64,000 nt of DNA from NCBI GenBank assembly GCA_946122785.1, contig CAMGYJ010000002.1, positions 17,520,492 through 17,584,491 of the forward strand, written 5' to 3'. Both the position numbers and the translations under genes were made by a program. Of the stretch, positions 24,163-36,273 are shown one piece after another. The stretch comes from Linum tenue (taxonomy: Eukaryota > Streptophyta > Magnoliopsida > Malpighiales > Linaceae). The notes beneath the pieces were generated by a model that searched no databases, was not told the origin of the DNA, and saw nothing but the letters and a program-made list of their open reading frames with translations. How positions within the stretch are numbered: position 1 is the first letter of the stretch; each line of letters opens with the position of its first letter.

Positions 24163-25587
24163 CTACTTCAGCAAGGCCACTAGTATGACCTTCTGGTCGG
24201 GTGTGAGGGTCGAGCTGATGATGACTGGAAGCTTATTCCCCTCCCGAAGAAATGCATACTCCAAGTGAGGAGGGAGGGGCTTTAGCTCCAGCTCTGGTGG
24301 TTCCTCCAAGGAGGTAGTGATGAGGGGTGAGGATGAGATCGGTTTGAACAGCCAGTCGCCCTCCAGGAATGTGCCACGCTCTAGTGCGGCCAAATGCTCC
24401 GCCAGCTGCGGCTCCTGCGATGCCTGCTCACCTAGCAAAATACAACGCTCAAGAGCATCGTTGGTACTCGCACTCGTTATAGCGAGTGTGGTCTCAAAAT
24501 AAGCATGCACATCACAGTAATCTAAGTCATCATGCAAATGGGAGCGTTTCCCATTCTCAGACACATAAAAAGTAGTCTGTTCATCACCAGCACGCAAGAT
24601 CAATTTACCACTATGCACATCAATAAGCCCCTTGGCGGTGGTGAGAAACGATCTACCCAAAATCAAAGGTACATCCACATCCTCATTTATATCCAGAATA
24701 ACAAAGTCAACAGGATATGTGAATGCACCTACATTAACAAGCAGATCCTCTATGATACCCTTAGGATGCACAATGGAAGGGTCAGCTAACTGAATGCTCA
24801 TCCTAGTAGCTCTAGGTTCACCTAGGTCTAGCTTTTTAAACAATTTTTAGGGCATGACATTTATGCTAGTGCGTAGGTCCGCCAAGGACTTTCCTACATG
24901 CATGCTGCCAATAACAAGAGGGATAGTAAAACTCCCTGGGTCTTTACGCTTCTCGGGCAGCTTGTTCTGCAGGATAGCAGAACACTCCTCGCTCAGCATC
25001 AGTGTCGAAAGATCCCCGAGTTTCTTCTTGTTGGTGAGAAGATCTTTCATGAACTTGGCGTACTTGGGCATCTTCGACAGTGCCTCCACGAACGGCATGC
25101 TGATGTTGACTTGCTTCAACATTGCCATGAACTTGGCAAACTCAGCCTCCAGCTTATCTTTGTGTAGGCGAGTGGGGAAGGGAAGCTGGGGTACATGCTC
25201 CTTAACCACTGGCTGTGGCTTGGGAGCAGGTGCTTCTTTTTCCATCCCCACTTCTGCATCGTCAGCTGAAAGTGTTGAAGCAGGTATTGGCTCTTCTTGC
25301 CTAGTCTGGGCAGGAGAGGTGGACTTGCCACTCCTGGTAGTGATGGCATCCAGTTGCTGGTGCTGGTGAGGCTCACGAGGGTTCGGAATGGTGGTGGCAG
25401 GCAGAGTCCCCGGTACTCTGGTAGTATTTTGGCGAGCTATGCCACCAATCTGATTCTGTAGATCTTGCAAAATGAGTTGAATCCAGCATGGCTTGATCTC
25501 GAAGTTGTTCGCTGGAATGGGCGGATAGATGATGAGAGGGCGGATATCAGCGACCCGTGGAGTGTAATAATACGACCAAGTGGCCAT
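24163..25587 (-). pseudogene. gag remnant and aspartic protease, element A
   Basis: The gag N-terminal segment (IYPPIPANNFEIKP, near 25500) is joined directly to the distal part (LQDLQNQIGGIA). The capsid region and zinc knuckle that element B retains are absent, so there is a large internal deletion. The protease segment runs around 24890-24560 and includes VPLILGR. Its active-site motif reads DLRTS where element B has DLGAS, and a stop follows shortly after at about 24847. The protease is therefore inactive. Confidence 0.75.
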
Positions 25588-25820
25588 CTATGCGCTCCTC
25601 CGTAGCCAGTCTAGCTCGCTGTTGTCTCCTAAGTTGGCGACATGTGCGTTCAACCTCCGGATCCAACGGCAGTAAACCTCCTGACTGGCTACGGATCATG
25701 CACTACCTGCACACAGTCAAGTAGCAAACCCGTGAAGGCACAAGTGGGACAAAGCAAACAAACAATGCTAAAAAGAAAAGCTAAATTAACAGAAACCACG
25801 TTTCTTCAACAACCTAGCCG

Positions 25821-25838
25821 TCCCCGGCAACGACGCCA
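25821..25838 (-). other. Primer-binding site, tRNA-Asp type
   Basis: The minus strand reads TGGCGTCGTTGCCGGGGA, complementary to a plant tRNA-Asp 3' end apart from one base, as is usual in Tat/Athila elements. It lies 6 nt from the LTR edge at 25845, which fixes the element orientation. The leader between here and gag (25588-25820) has no gene. Confidence 0.8.
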
Positions 25839-25844
25839 AAAACT

Positions 25845-26240
25845 TGACTCGCTTCTACCGTCACTCTAGAAAATGGCCAAGTGTAACCACCTACTAGAGC
25901 GTAGTATAGCAGGTTTGGGTTTTAATGTCAACCCGGGTCCTAAGTGTGATGACTACTCCGTGAGTTCTTATTATTTAGCAGTGAAAGTGTAGTGAAGGTC
26001 CAAACAAGCAAACAAGCAAAGCAGTTAAAGGTTGTTTTCAAGTTAAGAGAGGTCACCCGGATATGGTTCCCCCTAGACTGCAATTAAGCCAGATTGTAAT
26101 TTACCAAGTTCAAGTTCAATGATAGTTACACTGCGGGAGGTTCTTAAACAGTCTGCAGTCTCGACTAAAGGTCTCCAGACCCTCTCAATCTGAGTCCCCA
26201 GCGGGCGACTAACCTCCACCGGAGTAAACAGATTGAGAAT
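25845..26240 (-). repeat. 5' LTR of element A (truncated)
   Basis: Aligns with the first roughly 400 bp of the element B LTR (672-1068), starting TGACTCGC against TGACACGC. Similarity stops abruptly after CAGATTGAG at 26240, where plus-strand Athila sequence begins. Confidence 0.75.
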
Positions 26241-27060
26241 CAGATGGTAGAGTTTAGAGAAATGAGAACCTGAATCGCATGCTTAGATGATTAGGCGAGA
26301 GAATGTAGTTGCCTGTTGTATGATTGTCCGTGTGTTATGTCGAGCCCTGTTAGACGTGTAAATTTTGTCATTTTTGCAGTATGCTTACTACAGTATTGTG
26401 ATTTGAGCTTTAGTGTGGGGGAAATGTTGGTCCTGTTGGCCCTATTTCACCGCTTATTTTTGTTACTACCGGGCCTCGAGGTTATGGTTGTCTGTTTTGC
26501 AGAAAGATGGTCAACCTGGATTACGACTTCCTCCAAGGCCTCCGGTACACCGAGGGCTATGATACGGCATTCGCCAAGATGTGGACAGCAGAGATTGGGT
26601 GTCACTACAACCTCAATCTCGACTACTTCAACCAGCTCCGGTGCCTCGAGGCCAAAGAGGCGGTCGTCCCTCACCCGGGTTGGAGGCGCTTGTTGGAGCT
26701 CCGGGATGACATTTACGAGGAGCTCACGCCGAGTTCTACAACACATACCTCCACGTGCGGCGGCAGCAGGTGACCGCAGCTGGCGCTATCAACTTCAGAC
26801 TCGAGGTCATCACTACAGTCTGTCCTATGACGAGTTCGCTGACGCCCTCGGCCCAGATCGGGATGACATGTTCAGGTTGGAGCCTACCCTCCCGACGACC
26901 GACTTCCAAGGCTTATATGAGCATATCTGCCTCCAGTAGTACGCGGATGTCCCGTAAGTGCATAGCAAGATGAGGGCCACCTAGTTACAGACCCCGTGGA
27001 GGTTCCTCCACACTCTGGTCAGGTGACCAAGAGGCACATGTACGCGTTGTGGACCATGAG
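26241..27060 (+). pseudogene. Athila ORF1, plus strand, 5' part
   Basis: The ORF starts at 26507 with MVNLDYDFLQGLRY. It contains LDYFNQLRCLEAKEAVV and YDEFADALGPD, which correspond to the LHCLNEISTAIS and IDGLAYAMGI segments of element A ORF1. One frame break lies in its middle. TTTTGCAG ends 4 nt before the ATG, and a GTGTGGGGGAAA box lies at 26413-26424, as in the minus-strand elements. It continues at 30432 after the hAT insertion, is diverged from elements A and B, and has no pol with it. Confidence 0.65.
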
Positions 27061-30000
27061 CAGCGGTGGATCCAGGATATAATAGAGCACTGGGCTGCAT
27101 TTCAACAGAAAATTAGATACCATACACAAAAATATATAATAACTATAGTTTCATTACAATGTCAATTGTACACGATGGTATTTCAATTTAGCAAATTCAT
27201 CAATAATTGAGTCTTCATCCATCCCAATAGCATACTCTCTCTTAAAGAAAATAGTTAAGCAATCAGCCAAAAATTCATCGCCCATTTTGTTGCGTAAATC
27301 AGTCTTCACATGTTTCATTGCTGAAAAAGATCTATCCTTAGTAGCTGTTGAAACGTGCAACGTCAACACTAGACGAATCAACCAACATAACTTGTATTTT
27401 GTGTCCATCTCTGTTTCCACTAGCTTCTCTAGTAATTTTGCAAGATAAGAAACCTCATATTCATGACTATGAACCACATGGTCGGCATAAAATCCTAGCC
27501 CATTCTTCAAGCAATGCATCTCATTCCCTTCAAAGTCTTAAGGAGAAAACTCTTCAGCAAGCTTGTAAATATTTTCTTCATCAAAATACCGGGAAGAATT
27601 TTTAGGATCAAGTGCACCACTCAACCGAAGAAATCTAACTGATGACTCGTTGAATCTTGAATCCAATGTTCCCAGCTGAAAATCTATGCATTGATTAAAG
27701 TATTCAAAATGGTAGCGATGCTCAAGAGTTGTTTGCTTCTCACCACGTCCAATTGTAGCATTCAGCTCAAGTATCTTTATGGCATGATTCGAGCAAAAAG
27801 AGTTTACCTCTTGGAGTAGCTTGTCCCATCCTTCATCACGTAGCTTTTGAAGTTTAACTTTTGCTATGGAAACAAATCCAACTGCAGCTACAATGTCAAC
27901 AGATTCTTGTTGAAATGCTTGACAAAGAAAATCTGTTATATCCATAATCCCCTTCATCAAGTGTAGATTGAAGACAAACTCAAAAGTCTTGATATTTTTT
28001 GAAGCACCTCTAGCTTGAGCTCTCTGCATCCCTTCTTTAGAACGGCTAAGATCCTCTCTGCATCCGCTTCATCAACGAGTTGTTCCTGAACACTTTAAGG
28101 ATGCCATTTGATTAGCTCCTTGTCCATATTGAATTTCTCCAGCATCCAACATACCATCAAGATCTTTTTTTGTGAATTGCTTGCAACTCTCTAATCCGTT
28201 TAGGAGATGCCTTCACAACATTTATGATAGAATCCAATAAACAAAAGAAATCCCATATAGGATCACATACCTTTGCAGAAGTAATCAATGTCAACTGTAA
28301 TCTGTGAGCAAAACAATGGACAAAGTAGGCATATGGGCAATCTCTGAGAAATAATGCCTTGACTCCATTAAAATGTCTTGACATATTACTAGCGCCATCA
28401 TATCCTTGGCCTCTCAATTTTTCAATTTGAAGTTCATACTGAGAGAGGACGTCACAAATAGTTCGTTTAAGTGTTTCTGCAGAAGTTTCAGCAACAGTCT
28501 TGAGAGCAAAAAAGCGTTCAGTTACTGTACCACAAGAGCTGACATACCTCAAAATAATATACATCTGTTCCCTTCTTGCTTCATCAACTGCTTCATCAAC
28601 AAGGATAGAGAAACAAGAATCCCCAATTTCATCACGTATCTTACAACGCACTCTGTTTGCTATGATTCCAATATCTCTTTCTGAATGCTTGGTGAAATGT
28701 ATTTCGCATTCCCTGGTGCATTACGAAGAACTACACTCTGGATTTGATCATTCAACTTCGCTGCGCAAAACAAATCCAAGTTAGAACATTCCCCGGATTC
28801 AAAGAATCATCAGATTCATCATGCCCTCTAAAAGAACTCCCTTGTAAAGCCAATTGTTTGACAACGTAGTCGATGCTTTAGAACTTCTTCTCTGCTAATT
28901 CTTTGAATCACTTTATCAATATGACCAGAGGATTTCATCAAGGCATAAGACGCTGCAACACATTTGTTATGAACTGAAGAAGCTGATGAACCAACATGAA
29001 GAAGGAATACACAGTACTTACCTTGATTAACCCTCTTCCAATTATCAAATCCACCTTGCACTAATGCAGAAGTTTGACTTTCATGCATCTTATCTCTAAA
29101 CAAAAAGCATGGGAAACAATATGCTTTGTGTGCTGTAGGTGAATACTCCAACCAATCAAACTTGTCATACCATGCTTCTAGAAAGCGACGAATTTTATCT
29201 GGATATTGTCGGGGCTTATAATACTTCAGTTTAGGTTTATAAGCCTTGTGTATTAGGTACTTTCTCCTTATCTCATCTCTTAACTCAATAGCCCAATCAC
29301 ACATTTGTTTTCTCTTTCCTGGATCTCTTTCAATCACAATGTCATTCTCATATGATTGATGTACATTACCGGATAGAGGAGAAGTAGATGATTGGTTTTG
29401 CACTGGAGAGGAGGATGGTTGACCTTCATTAGGAGTGACTTCTTCGGCCTGACACTTTTCAGATTCCTTGCGTTGATAGTAAGAAAACAAAGTTGATTTT
29501 GCCTTTTTATTTGGTGCTTGAGAAGATGTCATGATAAAGTATCTTCAAATCTGCATAATCAATTAATTATACAAAATACAATCAAAATTAGAAATTGTAA
29601 TTGAATACATTCTTACTAATACAGATGCACCAGAACAAACATAAATTGAGATTACTGTTAATCCCTCCTAACCACTTACACCCACGGCTATTAGAGCATT
29701 CTCCATCCTACTTCTCTTCTAATTAAGTAATGTTTGCCATTTGTTTAATCCTTGTAAGCTCTCCCTCTTTTATAACAAAGAACATATATTTTAATCAACA
29801 AATTGACAAAAATTATAAATGACAAGAACAAGACAAAATTAATGCCCTTTCACAATTCCACTTCCCTTCTTAAACAATGAACTCACGCCTAACTAATCCC
29901 TTTCAACTTCCCCAAGTTTCCTTTCGTTCCCAGTTCTATGAAACCAAAAAATCTTCTACATATTGTTAAATATAAAATTGAAATCCATAGGGACTAACCA

Positions 30001-30423
30001 ACTACAGCCTATAGCAGAGATGGAAGTGGGTGGGAGATGATGTCTAGTCGCCTGAAGGAGAAGAAGCATCGATCGCCGATCAGTGACGGAGCAGTCTTGC
30101 CATCTTGGTGTACGAGGCAGACTTCCTTGGACTTTTGGTGGTAGGGAAAGATGTGAACAAGACAGCAAAGGCGGGCTGGATTTCGTGTTTGAGAGGCAGA
30201 GGAAGAGGTGGACAAGACAGGAGGATTGTGCCATGGGTTGTTGAGCAAAGAGTCGGATATGAAAATGGGCTGTAAAAATCAAATTATAAAATAACACTGG
30301 GCCAGCTTTAAAAGACAATGGGCCTAACACCTAAGATTACCTAAATCACAAGTGCTATATAAGGTTTGGTTCCAAGGGAGGGCTGGGCCCGGGCCTAGGG
30401 CGGCCTCCCTGGATGCGCTGCTG
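27061..30423 (-). mobile_element. hAT superfamily transposon (TTF-type/DUF4371)
   Basis: 3363 bp bounded by an 8-bp duplication ACCATGAG (27053-27060, 30424-30431), the size typical of hAT. The left end CAGCGGTGGATCCAGG and the inverted right end CAGCAGCGCATCCAGG match at 12 of 16 positions. It inserted into the plus-strand ORF1 above. It carries one degenerate transposase gene; 29533-30423 is a non-coding 5' region in which I see no other gene. Confidence 0.85.
27154..29532 (-). pseudogene. hAT transposase, zinc-finger MYM type 1-like
   Basis: Starts MTSSQAPNKKAKSTLFSYYQ. The TTF-type finger region covers WLEYSPTAHKAYCFPCFLF. DUF4371-like and RNase H-like parts follow (CFSILVDEAVDEARREQMYI, GQGYDGASNMS, YFVHCFAHRLQLTL), then a C-terminal hAT dimerisation segment (RSFSAMKHVKTDLRNKM). 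Interruptions lie between 28828 and 28651, between 28157 and 28029, and at 27538. Part of the central region is missing after ..DDSLNPGNVL. It probably encodes no active enzyme. Confidence 0.8.
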
Positions 30424-30431
30424 ACCATGAG

Positions 30432-30873
30432 GACCCTGCTCGGCCACATCAACCTCTCCTCCATCCTGGCAGTCTCCTTCTCGAGGGTGAAGAACCACTC
30501 GAAGGTGCTGACTCTCCACGGCGACCCCTACATCACCAGTCTGCCCGTTACTTTGGCGTGCCACTGGACTAGTGCACCTTGGTTGGCGCTCCACCGACTT
30601 CCTCGACGCAACCCTCTGCTCGATGTGGATGATTCGGGTCGTGAGGGCCGACCTGCAGATCCGATGGCTGAAGGGTCTTCGCCCACCAGAGTTCGATGAG
30701 GCGACAATCGCTGTGCACCACCACCATCGCCTTTTCATGAGCCTCCACTGCAGTTCATCCTCGATGACCAGGGTGTCGGGTCCTCTTCTGATGCACCTCC
30801 CGGTGGCTACTGGTCCGCCATGGAGGCTCGTTTCTACCGGATCGAGGCACGCTTGGACCATGAGCGTGACGCC
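30432..30873 (+). pseudogene. Athila ORF1, plus strand, 3' part
   Basis: Continues the ORF1 broken at 27060. After removal of the hAT element and one target duplication the frame joins as ..YALWTMRTLLGH... It degenerates into an unrelated tail and is cut by the element B LTR at 30874. Confidence 0.6.
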
Positions 30874-33384
30874 TGACACGCCTCTACCGTCACACTAGAA
30901 AGTGGCCAAGTGTAACCACCTACTAATGCGTAGTATAGCGGGTTCAGTTCTAAATATCAACCCGGGTCCTAGGTGTGATGACTACTCCGTGAAAGTCTTA
31001 TTATTTAGCAGTTCAAGTGTAGTGAAGCTTTAACTAAACTAGCAAGCAAAAGCAGTGAAAGTTGTGTTCAAGGTTGTGAGAGGTCACCCAGATATGGTTC
31101 CCCCTAGACTGCAGTTAAGCCAAGTTGTAATTCACCAAGTTCAAGTTCAATGATAGTTATACTGCGGGAGGTTCTTAAACAGTCTACAGTCTCGACTAAA
31201 GGTCTCCAGACCCTCTCAATCGGAGTCCCCAGCGGGTGACTAACCTCCACCGGAGTAAACAGATTGAGGCCCTAGCGAACCAAACCTCCTCTACCGAAGT
31301 AAATCCGGTACAGAATAGTGAATTGACTCCTCGACTAAAGTCGTCAAATCACTACCTTCAATCAAGGGTGCTTTATCAACCTAGGCAGATATTCTCTTTC
31401 TAGGTCAAAGCAGAAATAACAGGAATTTGATCAGGATTCATGCCATTCAGGAAATCAAACCTCAATTGAATATAATCAATATCAATGAATTCATACTTGG
31501 GTTCATACAATCAGACCTAACATACAAATCTAGGGTTCTTCATAGTCAGGTGAATGAGAAAGTTTACTCCATGGAGAGAGAAGGGAAATCTAGCTCATAT
31601 GCGGAAACCATGTTGTAAGGATGAGATTCTGCTTCTAGCAATCAATCGGCACTTCTCCAAGTTTAAGCCGAACTCCAATGGTGATGAAGATCGATCTAGG
31701 GCACTTCGAGAATCTGGTTCGTCATTCTCTCTCTCTCTAGATATCAGCTTTCTATCTCTACAACTCGGAACCCTTCAAAAGTTGGCCTTCTTTCCCTTAA
31801 GAATCAGTAGGTCGCGATCCCCGACCATAATACCCGGTCGGGTATTTCAGGTGCCCGGCCGGGGATTTCAAAACGCACAGCAGCGCATAGGGGGTTAATA
31901 CCCGATCGTTGTCCAGAATACCCGGTCGGGTATTTTCACTCTCCGGCCGGGACCCCTTCTGCCTTCTTGGCGTCCAAAAACGCGAATCCCCGGCCTCCTT
32001 TAGCATTTTACCCGGCCGTGTCTTTTAACTCTTGGCCGGGTATTTTGCTCTTCCAGTGCCCTTCACTCCAGTGTCCTCCTTTTTTACCCGAAACTCATTT
32101 CCTCGCCTTTACATCAATGCCAAGTCCTGAAATATGACATAAACAAAATGCCTAGCGTGAAATCGGCTTAAAATCATGGTTCAGGAAATCGTACCGGACA
32201 TCATACTGTATTCCTTTCTGGCAGGGTATTTTGTGGTACAACCTTGGTTCAATCGTTTTGTACCGATAAATACCGTTCTTGTAATAATAAAATATTTTTT
32301 TAATAAAAAAATCGTGCAGTCAAAATTAGAGTACCGTTTCGGAATAATACCGGACTATACCAAAATGTATCGGATATAAATAAATATTAAATAATTATTA
32401 ATTAAAGAACTGTCCCCACCCGCCCCTTTATTTCTTTCATTGTTACCCCATGTGTGTCTTTTGCTTTCCTCTTTTTCTTTCCTTTCAGAGACTCACGCCT
32501 CTATCTCTTACTCTCCTCTTTCCTCCCAATCTCAAACCTTCTGCTCTCTCACTTACTCAATTCCTCAATAGATACTCGTCGAGAATTGATCATCACCGGA
32601 CCTAGATATCACAACATTGGCTGGAGTGGAGATCGTGGCTAGGTGGGCTTTTCATCAGTGGCCAGCGAAGGGCGACCTGGGCCAGGGGCGTCGCTGGGAA
32701 GGATGACTCGGCGGCGGTCACCGGGAAGGACGAATCTCCGGAGGTCACTTCTCGAACGATGACCTTTGTTTCCCGTTAGCACTTAGCAGGCGACGGAGCA
32801 AGTTTTTGCTACATGCAATTTGGGAGCGGCGAGCTTCCTTCTCTAATCTCTTCAGATCCGCAGTTCGCACTCAGCACAAGCGACAGAGGGGCGAGCCCTT
32901 TCTCCCGATTGACGAACGACGACTACCCGCACGGATCGGGGCAGTTTGCACTCAGTACAGGCGACGGAGTGGCGAGCCCTTTCTTTCGATTGGTGAATGA
33001 CGACTACCCGCACGGATCGACGGAGGAGACGAAGAACTGGGTAGAGTTGGAGTAGGTAGCAATGGGAATTTGTGATTTTTCCTTTTTTCGTTTTCTTTTG
33101 AAAAACGATGTAGTTTTATTCAGTCAAGTTTATTTCTCTATTACTATCAACAAACCGCCGGTTGGTTCAAACCCGAACGGTATTTCGGGAAATGCCGGTA
33201 CAATCTAAAAAACCGGCCGATATGCAAATCTCCCCCAAACAGTTGTATCGTATAATCTTTTGCGCGGTTTCTGGTTGAACCAGCCGGTACGATTCGGTTT
33301 CCTGATCTATACTTAAAACACGAGAATCGACTCTCAAACGGCTGAAGAATGGAGGTATAAACATGTGCAATTAATGGTCTATCA
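30874..33384 (-). repeat. 3' LTR of element B (copy 2)
   Basis: Identical in layout to 672-3182: TGACACGCC start, CTATCA end, palindromes centred near 31837 and 31925 with a degenerate third, and the inserted DNA element. No TATA box is evident just downstream of the palindromes in the sense direction. Confidence 0.75.
32174..33311. mobile_element. Non-autonomous inverted-repeat DNA element in the LTR (copy 2)
   Basis: Same element as 1972-3109, between CTTAAAA duplications at 32167-32173 and 33312-33318. The 81-bp tandem pair is at 32860-33021. Confidence 0.6.
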
Positions 33385-34767
33385 AATGCCCCCACACTTA
33401 ACCGTTTGCTTGTCCCCAAGCAAACCTAACTCAAACCAATGCAGCTCTCCAGACCTCTATAGCAACAAACAATCCTGATCGTCAGTAGAGGATTTCCTAG
33501 ATCATATAGCAGCTAACGAGGTCAACTAGTCTTCTAAGACGTCCCCTATCTCTCTCAATGCGAGTGCTAGACTCAAGCCAGGATCATGAGAAGCAGTGGA
33601 GGTAAGACAACCAGTTCATGGGTAATGGGACTCACACCATTCAACAACCATGGACTCATTGTACCGGGGTGCCCTTTCACTTAATTTCACCGTTGGAACC
33701 CCTCTTGCACTTTCATTTTACATTTCTCTTTTTTTTCCATTCACTTGGCGGGGGTTCCAACTGCAGTCTTTTGTACGGTCGACCCTTATTAGTTGAGCAA
33801 GAGCAATTTTTGTACATCTGTCACTCGCCATAGTACTTCTTTTAACTCCTTTTCCTCAACTCGTGTGGAGGGTCAATGAAATTAAGGGGGGTCGGAAGCT
33901 TTATCCGTGCCCTTAAAAACACATCCTCGAGTAGGCAAACCGTTCAACGGGTGAAAATTTTACTTGTACTAGAGACATCTTAGCTTCACCTTGTAGGAGT
34001 ACCCCACTAAGAATCACTAAAATCTCTTCCAAAACCCGATTTTGTGCAATGAACGGTGCCACATACGTTGGGCTTACCCCATGTTTAAGATTTCAATTAT
34101 TCCGACATGGAGGACCAACTGCTTTTCATTTCCCACATGAGCACTCTGTTCGGTACACTAGTCCACAACACAATTCAAAAGGAGTCACCAATACCACATG
34201 AATTCAACGGTCTTAACTCCACTAATTCACAAAATCAACTGGCACCGCAGAGAGATAGATAGAAAAAATCTTATACTTCAACATCCTCCATAATGCTACA
34301 CTACCTCCCTAGGTTGCATATCACCATAAAGACTGTCAATTCAAAGCATACTGAGCAGGCAATTTGCAAGGAAACCGTACTTGGAACCCTCAAATCGAAA
34401 TTTGGACAGTGGACTAGGCTCCAAGTACACAAACAGATCTAAGCAGTTAAATAGAAACATCCCCCCACACTTAAGTTCGACATTGCCCTCAATGGAGAAG
34501 AGGGAAGGATAAGGGGAACGATGTTACCGGTATGCGTGGACTGCAATGAGACTGGAAGGTGGACTAGTCGGAGTGAAACGGACTGGAATGGGACTAGTCG
34601 GTGCAAAGGCAAGGCTAAAGAAGACACAAGCACTCAAGCACAGATACGCTAGGTTAAATGTCAGCCCAATAGTACATCATCCAAAATAAAAGAAAACAAA
34701 CCAAACAAAATCCAGTTTGCACTCCGAACCAAAACAAAAGAAACACAAAATGACCAGCAAATACAGC
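33385..34767 (-). other. ORF1 3' untranslated region and PPT of element B (copy 2)
   Basis: PPT complement at 33385-33402 and a second box at 34460-34476. No gene is visible. Confidence 0.55.
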
Positions 34768-36169
34768 CTACTCGAGCTGGTTGAAGTCAATCTGGCTCAT
34801 GAGGTCGTCAACCCCATCAGTCGGTGGTGTCGGGGGTGGTGAGTGGTCCCACCGGGTAGTCCAGTGGTGCTCTTGTGGCGGGCGGCAGGACTGGAGCAGA
34901 TGCTCCTGGTACTCTATCATCCGGCGGTTACGATCCCGCTTGATGAGAGCACTAGTGACTCCCTGCTGAGCCTCCATCCAGTCGAGGTGCTCGTCCAGAA
35001 CCGCCATCTGAGAGTGGTACTCGGCCTGGTGGGCCAAATATTGCTGGTAAAACTGGACCTGATGTTTCGGACCTCGAGCTACTGAAACTGGAGCCCCATC
35101 AGGTGGAACTACTCCGTGAGGAAATTCATCAACGGACCAGAAGCCATCAACGGACCAAAAGGACCGGAGGAGGACCTGCTTCGTTCGGGTCTCCGTCGTG
35201 GCTGAAGATCCCCTGGGGTGAGAGCGGGGGCTCCGGCTCATCAGCATCCATCGCACCACCATCATCGTCATCATCCTTGGTCTCATCCGCGCCGGTGTAG
35301 TCCTCGTCCTCTCGTCCTCATCATCATCTTCCTCATCCTCGTCGGGAGGCATGGAAAACCCATCCACCCAGGATCGTCTGCCATCGGAGGCCAACAGCAG
35401 GGCATTATGAAGCACCTCCCGGCTGAGAGGTGCGAAACCACCCAGTGTTGTGGCGTCAGTCAACCCATCGAAAAAGATCTCGAAATGGCGTGCCATCTTC
35501 ATGATCAGGGGACCACATAAGAAGTAGGTGGGTTTGCTGTGACACCGAGCAAAGGTGGTGGCCACAACAGACCCTAGGTGCAGCAGGTGGTCAGGGTGCC
35601 CCATCGAGTACATGGCATACAACACTCGCTTCGGTATCTTGTGAGATCCGGTGGTGTTGGGCGTGATTGAGCGGGTGAGCAGAAGGTTGAGGATGTGCCA
35701 CTCTGGCCGAAGGGTGGAGACATAGGTCTGGCCGGCGTTGAAGGGGTCGAACTGGTAGGTGGGACGGGCGATGCTCTGGTAGAACACGTTCTGCAGCCAG
35801 TCCTTCGGGTGAGCGACCTCCTTCTCATGGTGGGAGAACGGGTGGTAATGGATTCCCAGTGCCTGGGCCAACCCGTCGATACTCAGCCCCCGCATATGAC
35901 CGCCGAGCCCAAAAGTCACCGCGGTGGGGGAGTCTCTGGCCGCCTTGGGGCGGTACTGGAAGGTGCAGTAGAACTCCCACACCAACTCCGTGTAAGTGGA
36001 GTCCTCTATGCTCAGGAGCGCCCGCCACTATGGGTGGCTGATGGCGGCGGCGATCTCATCCATGCAGTGGAGCCGCTGGAAAACGCCCCACACCAGGTGG
36101 TGGTGGCGGTGGAACACCCCGTTGATGACCCGGCGGTACTGGTCAGCGTACTCCGGGTGCAGGTGCAGG
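34768..36169 (-). pseudogene. Athila ORF1 of element B, main part (copy 2)
   Basis: Reads from LHLHPEYADQYRRVINGV near the MULE edge through LVWEFYCTFQYR, VTFGLGG, RPEWHILNLLLTRSI and FLCGPLIMKMARHFEI to a Gln-rich tail ending QIDFNQLE. It is homologous to the element A ORF1 throughout. A stop lies near 36026 (SHP*WR). The acidic tract is partly read in a shifted frame near 35300 and then recovers. The first ten or so codons lie at 44294-44265, on the other side of the MULE. Confidence 0.7.
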
Positions 36170-36273
36170 CCCTGCATGAAGAGTTTTTTCCAATAATAGC
36201 ACCCTAAAAAAAAAATTACAAAACTAGCACACATATGAAAAAAAAGACAGAAATAGCACCTATTTTTTTGGAC

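Larger units (their letters stand above)
16617..26240 (-). mobile_element. Athila-like Ty3/gypsy element A, both LTRs truncated
   Basis: Minus-strand order is 5' LTR remnant (26240-25845), tRNA-Asp-type primer-binding site, gag and protease, RT-RNase H-integrase, palindrome array, ORF1, PPT and 3' LTR (17370-16617). The FMDDFSIYG RT signature, the primer site and ORF1 downstream of integrase identify the Athila lineage. Each LTR is missing its outer part. Several stops are C-to-T type changes (CAG to TAG, CGA to TGA relative to element B), consistent with decay of methylated DNA. Confidence 0.85.

Noticed and set aside
1..30202. A genuine 30-kb tandem segmental duplication as the default reading
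   Set aside because: Only 14.4 kb of the block is repeated in the window. The copy ends at a placeholder gap, and its differences look like sequencing error near a contig end.
29956..30330. Additional minus-strand gene at the right end of the hAT element
   Set aside because: It lies in the 5' non-coding part of the element, overlaps another frame and has no recognisable domain.
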